Assembly: GCA_021582295.1 (NCBI GenBank)
Contig: CP091137.1
Location: 1,196,001-1,260,000 of the forward strand
Reading direction: 5' to 3'
Origin: Candidatus Thiovulum stygium
Lineage (GTDB): Bacteria > Campylobacterota > Campylobacteria > Campylobacterales > Thiovulaceae
Length of the DNA stretch: 64,000 bases
This document shows, piece by piece, positions 56,572 to 64,000 of this stretch (position 1 is the first letter of the stretch; each line of letters begins with the position of its first letter). Under the pieces are notes generated by a model. It made no database searches. It was not told the origin of the DNA and saw nothing but the letters and a program-made list of their open reading frames with translations. Position numbers and translations under genes: made by a program.

Positions 56572-57284
56572 AAGAACAAATAGTAATTTCAGCAAAAAAT
56601 ATGTCTTTATCATATGTTGATGGAGACCCAATTATAAAAAATGCATCGTTTCAAGTTCGTAGAGGAGAATTCGTCTTTATAACAGGTCCAAGTGGAAGTG
56701 GAAAATCTACATTGTTAAAATCGTTATATGGAGATATTAAACTTAAAGAGGGTGAATTATTAGTTACAAATACAGCTTTAACTAATCTTAAAGAGAGTGT
56801 TTTAATGACTTTAAGACAACATATTGGAATCGTTTTTCAAGATTATAAATTAATTAAAGAATGGACAATCGAAAAAAATGTAATGTTGCCTCTATTAATT
56901 GCAGGTTATTCTCGACGAGTTTGTGAAGCTCAAGTTGATAAATTATTAGCTCATGTTGATTTATTACATCGAAAAGGTAAATTTCCAGTTGAACTAAGTG
57001 GTGGCGAACAACAACGAGCAGCAATGGCAAGAGCTTTAGCTCATAATCCAATGATGATTTTAGCTGATGAACCAACAGGAAATTTAGATCGTTATTCGAG
57101 TAATGTCATTTGGGATCTATTAATAGGAGCGAATAAACAGCTTCAAACTACTGTTGTAGTTGTAACACATGATATTCCTTCGGCTATTAATGTGAAATAT
57201 ACACACTATACTTTAAATGGTGGTGTTGTAATGAATGAACAAGATAGATATAACAACAATAACCAAAATGGAAAGAGAGTTTAA
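56562..57284 (+). CDS. ftsE: Cell division ATP-binding protein FtsE
   Basis: The 240-residue ABC ATPase has Walker A GPSGSGKSTLLKSLYG near residue 42, VFQDYKLIKEWTIEKNV, signature LSGGEQQRAAMARAL and Walker B MMILADEPTGNLD. The DYKL Q-loop and the position before ftsX are diagnostic. With FtsX it transmits division signals to periplasmic hydrolase activators. It overlaps trmB by 10 bp. Confidence 0.95.
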   Translation: MLLEEQIVISAKNMSLSYVDGDPIIKNASFQVRRGEFVFITGPSGSGKSTLLKSLYGDIKLKEGELLVTNTALTNLKESVLMTLRQHIGIVFQDYKLIKEWTIEKNVMLPLLIAGYSRRVCEAQVDKLLAHVDLLHRKGKFPVELSGGEQQRAAMARALAHNPMMILADEPTGNLDRYSSNVIWDLLIGANKQLQTTVVVVTHDIPSAINVKYTHYTLNGGVVMNEQDRYNNNNQNGKRV

Positions 57285-58097
57285 ATGTTAAGAGAACATT
57301 TATCTTTAATAGTTGCACTATTTACGATTTTATTTACTTTACAAGTATATTTTATTATAGATAGAACGATTGATATTTATGAACAAACTTTAAGAGATAA
57401 TTATTCTATGGTTCTCGTTTCTAAAGAAGATTTAAAGACAGATCTTGTAAAAAGTCAATTTAAATTAGTTGAAAAATTTGATCCTGTTGATCCTCAAAAA
57501 GTTATCGAAAGATTAAAAGATGAATTAAATAAAGAGGACTTGGGAGTTTTACGAGAAAATTTACCAAAATTTTATAGAGTCTTTTTAAATATTTATCCAA
57601 CTCCAGATGAACTCAAAATTTTAAAAATTCAACTTGAAAAAATTGATGGTGTTGTAAGAGTTGAAACTTATAGTAAAACTCATGACCAAATATTTAAACT
57701 TTTAATTTTATTTAAAGAAATTAGTAATGTATTTTTATTAGCTATATTTTTAGTTTCTGCTTTATTAGTTATTAAAGAAATGAGAATTTGGCAATTTGAA
57801 CATGTCGAAAGAATGAATATTATGGCTCTATTTGGTGCTCCTTTATGGATGAGAAGTGCTGTCTTATTTAAAGTTGCAGTTATAGATGCTTTTATATCTT
57901 CTGTTCTTGTTGTTGTTTCTTTTATTATTTTAGATTTAAATGGTTGGCTTCATGAACTCTTTTCGATGATTTCGATTGATGTTGATATTTTTGAATTTTT
58001 TGAAGATACTGTTAATCTTTTGTCTATTTCGATTTTAATATCTTTAGTTCTTGCTATTGTTACAATTTTACAAAATAAAGATAAGAATAATTACTAA
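57285..58097 (+). CDS. ftsX: Cell division membrane protein FtsX
   Basis: The 270-residue membrane protein has an N-terminal membrane segment (LIVALFTILFTLQVYFII), a periplasmic domain of about 110 residues that contacts the EnvC-type activator, and three further membrane segments (VFLLAIFLVSALLVI, IDAFISSVLVVVSFIIL, LLSISILISLVLAIVTIL). It starts right after the ftsE stop and shares TAATG with the following EnvC-like gene. Confidence 0.9.
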   Translation: MLREHLSLIVALFTILFTLQVYFIIDRTIDIYEQTLRDNYSMVLVSKEDLKTDLVKSQFKLVEKFDPVDPQKVIERLKDELNKEDLGVLRENLPKFYRVFLNIYPTPDELKILKIQLEKIDGVVRVETYSKTHDQIFKLLILFKEISNVFLLAIFLVSALLVIKEMRIWQFEHVERMNIMALFGAPLWMRSAVLFKVAVIDAFISSVLVVVSFIILDLNGWLHELFSMISIDVDIFEFFEDTVNLLSISILISLVLAIVTILQNKDKNNY

Positions 58098-59334
58098 TGC
58101 TTTTTAATAAACTCAATTTAATAACTGTAATATTTGTATTAAATATTCAATCAATATGGGCTATTAGTTCTTCTAATAGTAATATTAATAAAAATATAGT
58201 TTCTGGTGATAAATTAAAAGAGTTAAATTTATCGATGGGTGAATTTGATTCAAAGTTACAACTAACTTCTGATGAAATTATTCAAGAGAGAGCAAATATT
58301 TTAAAACTTGAAGAAGAACTTAAAAAAATAGATTTAGATTTAGAAAAAGACAGAATAAAATATAAAGTTGAATTTGGCAAATATGAAAACTTAAATGGAG
58401 AAATAGAAAATTTACAAGGGCAACAACTTGAAATAAAAAATCAAATTGGAGAGATATCAGCTCGTCTCGTATCTCTTGCCATTGTAAAAAATGGTGGAGT
58501 TGGCGATATCGAAACTGTTTTTGTTGATGAAGCCTATTCTGTTTTGAATCGTGAAACTGGTAAAAATTTACAAACAATGCGAGATGAATTAAAAGCTCGA
58601 CAAGATCGTATTAATGCATTAAATCGTGCTATATCAAATTTGGGTTCTAATATATCTAAAATTGAACAAACAAAGAAATTAATTGGCAAAAAGAAAAATG
58701 AAAAAGAGACTAAATCTTCAGATTTAGAAAAAAATTAGCTAATTATAAAATTCGTCTTCAAGAAATTATAGATCAACATCATAAAATTCAAGAAGAGATT
58801 GCCGAAGCAACTCGAATTGCTGAAGCTGAAAAAGAACGAGAACGACTTAATTCAGAAGTAGCTTCTAATAGTAATGAAAATTATGATTCATATAATAATA
58901 ATAGAACTCGTTCGATTGGAAATAGTTATCAACTTGAGAAAACTCAAAAATATCGAGGTGAAAAGACTATAGCTCCTCTTGATAATTATAAAATTTTGAC
59001 CAGATTTGGAACTTATACTGACCCAATTTATAAATTTAAAATTTTTAGTTCAGCAGTTGTCATGCAACCAAAAGGTTCTGCAACTAGAGTTAAAGCTGTA
59101 TTTGATGGAACTGTAACTATTGTTAAAGATGATAAAACTTTAGGCAAATTTGTAATGATCGAACATAATAATGGTTTGCATATAATTTATGCTAATTTAG
59201 ATATGTTTGCTCCAGATATTAAAGCTGGTCGAAAAATTAAAAAAGGTAGTGTTCTTGGGCGAGTTAGCGAAAGATTATATTTCGAAGTAATCTATAAAAA
59301 TAGCAGAATCAATCCAATGGAGGTTATTGAATAA
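58097..59334 (+). CDS. EnvC-like murein hydrolase activator (degenerate LytM), frame break at A7
   Basis: A signal peptide (ending near WAISS) and a long coiled-coil region (residues about 40-260) are followed by a C-terminal LytM/M23 domain (VKAVFDGTVTIVKDD, FVMIEHNNGLHIIYANLDMF, KKGSVLGRV). The zinc ligands are degenerate: HLHFEV is replaced by RLYFEV, and the usual YAHL by YANL. That is typical of amidase activators rather than enzymes. The frame breaks at A7 (58728-58734, then TAG); one extra A gives KKLANYKIRLQEII and a 412-residue protein. The ftsE-ftsX-EnvC order fits a divisome role. Confidence 0.82.
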
Positions 59335-59340
59335 TTAAAA

Positions 59341-59952
59341 ATGAATAAATTTACAAATATAAGAAATTTTAAACAATTAACTGTAGAAATCTCAAAAGAG
59401 GCAAAATTGCCCACAAAATTTGGCAATTTTAAAATAGTTGCTTTTAAAGAATTACCCGCAAATAAAGAACACTCAGCAATATTTACAGAAAATTTTAATA
59501 AACTAGAAGCACCTTTAGTTAGAATTCATTCAGAATGTTTAACTGGTGATACTTTTGGAAGTTTAAAATGTGATTGTGGAGATCAATTAAATTATGCTCT
59601 AAAACGAATCGCAGAAGTTGGTGGAATATTATTATATTTGAGACAAGAGGGTCGAGGTATCGGTTTAGTTAATAAAATCAATGCCTATTATTTACAAGAT
59701 CAAGGTTTTAATACTATTGAAGCAAATCATCAACTCGGATTTGAAGCAGATTTGAGAAATTATGATATTGCTAATTTTATATTAAAATATTTCGAAGTTG
59801 ATAAAATCACTCTTTTGACAAATAATCCTAAAAAATTATCAACTTTAAACGAGGTCATAATCGTTGCTAGAGAATCTATTATAGTCGGTGAAAATATTTA
59901 TAATTCAGATTATTTAAAAGTAAAACAAAAAGATATGGGGCATCTTTTTTAA
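59341..59952 (+). CDS. ribA: GTP cyclohydrolase II
   Basis: The 203-residue zinc enzyme makes the first committed step of riboflavin synthesis. Visible motifs: VRIHSECLTGDTFGSLKCDCG with the three Cys zinc ligands (near residue 60), YLRQEGRGIGLVNKINAY with the catalytic Tyr/Arg region, and LLTNNPKK. It is the single-domain form, without RibB. It starts six bases after the EnvC-like gene. Confidence 0.95.
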   Translation: MNKFTNIRNFKQLTVEISKEAKLPTKFGNFKIVAFKELPANKEHSAIFTENFNKLEAPLVRIHSECLTGDTFGSLKCDCGDQLNYALKRIAEVGGILLYLRQEGRGIGLVNKINAYYLQDQGFNTIEANHQLGFEADLRNYDIANFILKYFEVDKITLLTNNPKKLSTLNEVIIVARESIIVGENIYNSDYLKVKQKDMGHLF

Positions 59953-59984
59953 AAAAATAATTTTATAAATAGGCTTTAATTAAT

Positions 59985-60319
59985 ATGATAAATATCAAAA
60001 CAAAAATTTTAACAATCTCTTCAACTCTTATATTAAATAGTTATATTTTTGGTGCAACAACATTTTGTTCAGCACCAACTTTCAGTGAAGAATTTAATTC
60101 GACAATTCTCTCATCAGCTTGGAAAAAAACTGATAATGTCTCTTTTGATATAAGTGTTTCTCTTTTTTCGTCAGCAAATATTTCAGTATCTGATGGCAAT
60201 GCTGTTTTAACACTTAAAAAAGTTGCAACAACAGACAATAATGGAGTTGCATATATCTCTACAATATAGAAATTTTTTCAGAAATCCCTCAATTTACAGG
60301 TTTTTGGATTCAAAAATAA
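59985..60319 (+). pseudogene. Truncated secreted protein, weakly glycosidase (GH16)-like
   Basis: The frame 59985-60269 encodes a signal peptide (ISSTLILNSYIFGA) and CSAPTFSEEFNSTILSSAWKK, which recalls the N-terminus of GH16-type concanavalin-like glycosidases. It stops at 60269. A shift of one base would extend it as EIFSEIPQFTGFWIQK to a stop at 60317-60319. Whichever frame is used, only about 110 of some 250 expected residues remain. The match is by eye and weak. Confidence 0.45.
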
Positions 60320-60336
60320 AAATTAAAAGAAACATA

Positions 60337-60783
60337 ATGACAAAGAAATTTTATAGTTACGAAGAATTTATAAAAGATATCGAAATCTTAAATTCTAAGT
60401 TAGCAAATAGTGATATTGTCGCAATAGTTGGATTAGCAAGAGGCGGTCTAACTTTTGCCCATTTTTTATCAGAAAAATTGAATATTCGCGAATTATATTC
60501 AGTTCAAGCAATCTCTTATAATGGCGAACATAAATTAGCTCAAATTAAAATCTCAAATTTACCAGATTTATCACATTTAGCTAAAGGCAAAATTTTATTA
60601 GTTGATGATATTTCTGATAGTGGCAGAACTTTAACTGAAGTTAATAGACTTTTTTCTGAAAAATATATAAATTTAGAAATAATAACTGCTACTCTTTTTT
60701 TAGGCGAAAAATCAACTTTTGAACCAACTTTTTGGCTTCATAAAAATTCAGATTGGATTATATTTTTTTGGTCTTATGAATAA
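60337..60783 (+). CDS. Xanthine-guanine-type phosphoribosyltransferase
   Basis: The 148-residue protein has the PRPP loop KILLVDDISDSGRTLTEVNR near residue 85 and IVGLARGGLTFAHFLSEKL as the first-strand loop. The ending (DWIIFFWSYE) matches the W..FPWE close of the Gpt family. The likely role is purine salvage from xanthine or guanine. The frame is open from 60223, but those residues belong to the preceding remnant; the ATG at 60337 fits the family. It abuts mfd. Confidence 0.85.
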   Translation: MTKKFYSYEEFIKDIEILNSKLANSDIVAIVGLARGGLTFAHFLSEKLNIRELYSVQAISYNGEHKLAQIKISNLPDLSHLAKGKILLVDDISDSGRTLTEVNRLFSEKYINLEIITATLFLGEKSTFEPTFWLHKNSDWIIFFWSYE

Positions 60784-63534
60784 ATGGCTACAAATAATCA
60801 AATTAAATTATATTCTTATCTAAAAAATATAGCTATTCCAAATGTTTTAATTGTTGAAAATTACAAAACTGGAATTGAAGCTGAAAGAGTTTTTAAATAT
60901 CTTCAAAAAAATGTATATTTATTGGCAGATTTTAGAGCTGAAATTGGTGATGATTTACGAAGTTATCGTGATGAATTGCAACAAATTGGTATTTCACTTG
61001 ATGGTTGGTTTAAAAATCGTGGCACTTTAATTATTCCAATTGAAACTGCTTCTAAACCGTTGCCAAATAAAACTTTAAGAGAAAATATAAAACTAGTTTT
61101 TGGAGATTATATAAATAGAGATACTTTTTTTGATAAATTAGAAAAAATGGGCTATCTTGAAACTGGAGCAGTTTTAAAAAATGGTGAGTTTTTATATTCT
61201 ATAAATCGTTTTGATATTTTTCCTTTTGGTTATAAACAACCTTATAGAATTTCGTTAAATAAATTTTCTGAAATTGAAGAAATTAGACCTTTTTCACCAT
61301 TTAAACAGTTACGAACTAACGATGAGGTTGAAAAAATATATATTTCACCTTTAATATTTAATGTTGATAATAGTAGATTTCTTGAACTAGAAGATGATAT
61401 TAAATATGGAGATTTTAATTCTCTTTCACCTGATGTGAATTCGTTTGGATTATGGTTTTTAAATGAAAACGAGAGGCTATTTTTTAAAGATTTTTTAAAT
61501 TATAGTTTTTTGCCTCCAGCAAAAGAGAATTATAAAAATATCGAATTTGAGCAAATTGTTCAAAAAGGTCAAACTTATGAGAAAATTTCTATTTTACTCG
61601 ATGAATTGGGTATTGGCGATTATGTTGTTCATTCTGATTACGGAATTGGTATTTTTGAAGGTTTGTCTCGAGAAAATATTTTGGGCGGTTTGCGAGATTT
61701 TTTAAAAATTAGATATGCAGGAGAACAACATCTTTTATTGCCAATTGAACGATTGAATTTGTTATCTCGTTATTTATCTGCAACGGGTGGAACTCCAAAA
61801 ATTGACAAAATGGGAAGCGGTTCATTTATTAAACGAAAAAATGCAGTTCGCGAACAACTCGAAACCGTTGCAAAATATATTGTTAATTTATCTGCTCAAC
61901 GACAACTTATTTCAGCTCCAAAAATTGAAAATATTGATCTTTCGGTAATTAAAAAAAGTTCTGGGTTTGACTATACATTAGATCAAATAAGTTCTATAAA
62001 TACTATAATGGAAAATATATCTCGAGGTTATCCGCTTGACCATTTATTAATTGGTGATGTTGGTTTTGGAAAAACTGAAGTTGCTTTGAATATTATTTAT
62101 GCTGTTGCAAAAAGCGGATTTCAAACTGCTTTTCTTGTGCCAACCACACTTTTAGCCCGACAACACTATTTAAATATATCTGACAGATTATATAATTTAG
62201 GTATTAAATCTGCTCATCTTGATAAATTTATCAGTTTAAAAGATCGTAAAAATATTATTTCGCAAATTGCTAATGGTGAAATTGATTTAATTATCGGAAC
62301 AACTTCGATTTTAGAACTTAAATTTAATAAACTTGCATTTTTAATTATTGACGAAGAACATAAATTTGGTGTTAAACAAAAGAGTCAAATGCAATTAAAT
62401 TATTCAAATATTCATTCGCTTTCGATGAGTGCAACACCAATTCCTCGAACTTTGCATTCTGCACTTTCTCAAATTAAAACTATTTCACGACTTGAGACTC
62501 CTCCTCAAGAACGAAAAGGAGTTAAAACTAGAGTTATAGAATATGACGAACCTATATTAAAACAGGCAATTTTACGAGAATTAAAAAGAGGCGGTCAAGT
62601 TTTTTATATTTATAATTCTATTATTAAAATAGATAATAAAAAGCAATTTTTATTAAATATGCTACCTCATCTAAAAATTTTAATTTTGCATTCACAAGTT
62701 AATCAAGGCATAACTGAAACTGAAATTTTGCGATTCGAACAGGGGGAATATGATCTTTTACTTTCAACTTCGATTATTGGTTCTGGAATTCATATTCCAA
62801 ATGCGAATACAATTATCGTTGATGGAGCTGATCGTTTTGGTATTGCTGATTTGCATCAATTAAGAGGAAGAGTTGGGCGAGGCGAACGAGAAGGTTATTC
62901 ATTTTTTGTAATCGAAAAAAGAGATTTATTGACTGAAAGTGGCACAAAAAGACTTCTTTCGCTTGAAGAAAATAGTCATCTCGGTAGTGGCAATATTCTC
63001 GCAATGCATGATTTGGAAATGCGAGGCGGTGGAAATATCGCTGGTGAAAGTCAAAGCGGACATATCGATGATATTGGTTATTCGCTTTATGTTCAATATC
63101 TCGAATATGAAATCTTAAAATTAACAAATAATTCTTCTGAACTTTCTGCAAATTTAAATTATGAAAATATTAATAAAGTTGATATTAGATTATCAATTGA
63201 TGGATATATTTCGCCTAAACTTGTTCATGATGATCGAGGTCGTTTAGATTTATATCGAAGAATTGCAGATTTAAAATCTATTGATGATGTTAATAAAATT
63301 AAATTTGAACTTATTGACCGTTTTGGAGAATTAGATATCTATACTGAACAATATCTTGAAATTATTAAAATTAAAATTTTAAGTGATTTGAAAAATGTGC
63401 TTATGATTTCAAATTCTGGCAAAAAAATAACTCTGCTATTAACTGATAATCGAAAGATTTTTTTAGATTCACCAACTCGTGATCACGATGATATATTAAA
63501 GACGATTTTAAATTTTTTAACTATTTCAAAATAA
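60784..63534 (+). CDS. mfd: Transcription-repair coupling factor Mfd
   Basis: The 916-residue translocase removes stalled RNA polymerase and recruits UvrA. It is shorter than E. coli Mfd (1148) through a reduced UvrB-like N-terminus, as in related species. The polymerase-interaction domain (IGDYVVHSDYGIGIFEGL) lies near residue 275. Walker A LIGDVGFGKTEVALN lies near residue 423, the DEEH box LIIDEEHKFGVKQ near 522, then SMSATPIPRTL, QLRGRVGRGEREGYSFF and the C-terminal TRCF domain. It starts directly after the XGPRT-like gene. Confidence 0.96.
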   Translation: MATNNQIKLYSYLKNIAIPNVLIVENYKTGIEAERVFKYLQKNVYLLADFRAEIGDDLRSYRDELQQIGISLDGWFKNRGTLIIPIETASKPLPNKTLRENIKLVFGDYINRDTFFDKLEKMGYLETGAVLKNGEFLYSINRFDIFPFGYKQPYRISLNKFSEIEEIRPFSPFKQLRTNDEVEKIYISPLIFNVDNSRFLELEDDIKYGDFNSLSPDVNSFGLWFLNENERLFFKDFLNYSFLPPAKENYKNIEFEQIVQKGQTYEKISILLDELGIGDYVVHSDYGIGIFEGLSRENILGGLRDFLKIRYAGEQHLLLPIERLNLLSRYLSATGGTPKIDKMGSGSFIKRKNAVREQLETVAKYIVNLSAQRQLISAPKIENIDLSVIKKSSGFDYTLDQISSINTIMENISRGYPLDHLLIGDVGFGKTEVALNIIYAVAKSGFQTAFLVPTTLLARQHYLNISDRLYNLGIKSAHLDKFISLKDRKNIISQIANGEIDLIIGTTSILELKFNKLAFLIIDEEHKFGVKQKSQMQLNYSNIHSLSMSATPIPRTLHSALSQIKTISRLETPPQERKGVKTRVIEYDEPILKQAILRELKRGGQVFYIYNSIIKIDNKKQFLLNMLPHLKILILHSQVNQGITETEILRFEQGEYDLLLSTSIIGSGIHIPNANTIIVDGADRFGIADLHQLRGRVGRGEREGYSFFVIEKRDLLTESGTKRLLSLEENSHLGSGNILAMHDLEMRGGGNIAGESQSGHIDDIGYSLYVQYLEYEILKLTNNSSELSANLNYENINKVDIRLSIDGYISPKLVHDDRGRLDLYRRIADLKSIDDVNKIKFELIDRFGELDIYTEQYLEIIKIKILSDLKNVLMISNSGKKITLLLTDNRKIFLDSPTRDHDDILKTILNFLTISK

Positions 63535-63542
63535 TTTTATAT

Positions 63543-63828
63543 TTGAAATTTATATTTAAACTATTCATTTTTTTATTATTTTTATTAAATAATCAGCTTC
63601 AAGCTTATACTAATAGTTATAGAATCCAAGAACTTCAAGATAAAATCGATAAATTAAAAAAAGATTAGAATCTAAAATTAAACGAATGAATAACCGTCGT
63701 TTTACAATAAATAGTGAAAATTTTATTGATAACGAAACAGATTTAATGTGGGAAAAAAATCAAAATATCAAAATGATGATTTAAAAGAATATTCTAATCG
63801 AGAGTGCGATTCGTTAGATAGACGATAA
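63543..63828 (+). pseudogene. Decayed secreted Lcl-domain (DUF1566) gene
   Basis: From a TTG at 63543 a signal peptide (KFIFKLFIFLLFLLNNQLQA) and a short helix are followed by a break at A7 (63656-63662). One A later it reads FTINSENFIDNETDLMWEK, the typical Lcl opening. A second A7 (63753-63759) breaks it again; repaired, it continues KYQNDDLKEYSNRECDSLD and then meets a stop at 63826-63828. From there to 64000 all frames carry many stops and no domain end is recognisable. It is a relative of the gene at 13015-13454. The end of the window may be low-quality sequence. Confidence 0.55.
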
Positions 63829-64000
63829 AAACTATCTGATTTATACTAAAAGAAAGTATAAATTAACTGATATTTTGATTGCTGGAATGATAGAGTAACG
63901 ACTTGAAACGGCAAACCTGAAACTTCGATATGCAATGAGAATCGTTAAATTCAAATCGTATAAAGCTCGATAAAGACGGTTTTGGTGATACCCTAATTGT

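Larger units (their letters stand above)
369..62671. repeat. Dispersed 8-mer GATGAGGT family, 29 sites
   Basis: Plus-strand sites start at 369, 9594, 11859, 15551, 15858, 18141, 19543, 25396, 31767, 33827, 45289, 49654, 55429, 56026 and 61321. Minus-strand sites (ACCTCATC) start at 4772, 15582, 20096, 25480, 30247, 33100, 35968, 43762, 46218, 48365, 50590, 53925, 55992 and 62664. The base before the 8-mer is C or T in 27 of 29, and the base after is T or A in 23 of 29. Sites lie in coding regions in several reading frames and in intergenic DNA. Confidence 0.75.

Noticed and set aside
11712-58738. Programmed -1 ribosomal frameshifting as the main explanation of the A-tract breaks
   Set aside because: The slippery heptamers are in phase, but any long A run offers one. 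I saw no consistent downstream stem or upstream SD, and the genes are unrelated. Kept only as an alternative.
369-62671. GATGAGGT as a Chi or KOPS (FtsK-orienting) sequence
   Set aside because: Those motifs are strongly skewed to one strand along a replichore; here the two orientations are used about equally (15 and 14).
1-64000. CRISPR array
   Set aside because: No regularly spaced short repeats were found; tandem repeats present are only two units long or coding.

Overview
The window is very AT-rich, densely packed chromosomal DNA. Gene order points to the Campylobacterota (epsilonproteobacteria). Known groupings of that phylum present here are hisC-fliF, flgM-flgN-flgK, trmB-ftsE-ftsX-EnvC-like peptidase and a Gly-Leu-Cys-Ser tRNA cluster, together with a FliY-type switch protein and a short Mfd. 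The bacterium looks flagellated. It also carries PilT and a prepilin-like protein, so it may have type IV pili. A free-living relative of Thiovulum or Sulfurimonas is my guess. It rests on gene content and base composition only.

Layout. 1-12.4 kb holds housekeeping genes: ffh (partial), ubiE, pilT, ppa, ruvX, fabD, a MltC-like transglycosylase, a YihY protein, hisC, fliF, an orphan TRAP small permease, a SurA-like protein and a radical SAM protein. 12.48-12.89 kb is a cluster of four tRNAs. 13-22 kb is a mostly minus-strand accessory block: an Lcl-domain protein, an asparaginase-like protein, a SUMF1-type lipoprotein, an outer-membrane protein, a giant secreted protein, a phosphoribosyltransferase-like protein and an MCE/MlaD protein. 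22-33.9 kb returns to core genes: fabI, a NYN-domain protein, hisD, fliY, flgL and ligA. 33.9-42.6 kb is a second surface block: a giant secreted protein paralogous to the first, a small membrane protein, a large lipoprotein and a Pmp-like beta-helix protein. 42.6-50 kb has mlaF, a carbonic anhydrase, flgM-flgN-flgK, a methyltransferase, a prepilin-like protein and tkt. 50-54.2 kb is a two-gene cassette (secreted subtilase plus lipoprotein) between two near-identical direct repeats of about 770 bp. 54.2-64 kb is pheA, trmB, ftsE, ftsX, an EnvC-like protein, ribA, an XGPRT-like gene, mfd and a decayed Lcl-domain gene.

Main observations. (1) The 8-mer GATGAGGT occurs 29 times, 15 on one strand and 14 on the other, in coding and non-coding DNA. 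That is far above chance and looks like a DNA-uptake-type signal. (2) The subtilase-lipoprotein cassette lies between long direct repeats and has a G7 tract in its leader. (3) Two colinear giant surface-protein paralogues sit in separate clusters, and a related 'GW' module ends the beta-helix protein. (4) Six genes, with seven breaks, are interrupted at A7 or A8 tracts, and one extra A repairs each break. This is either systematic homopolymer under-calling or true slippage. (5) The start site of the second giant gene has its Shine-Dalgarno sequence in the loop of a perfect hairpin.
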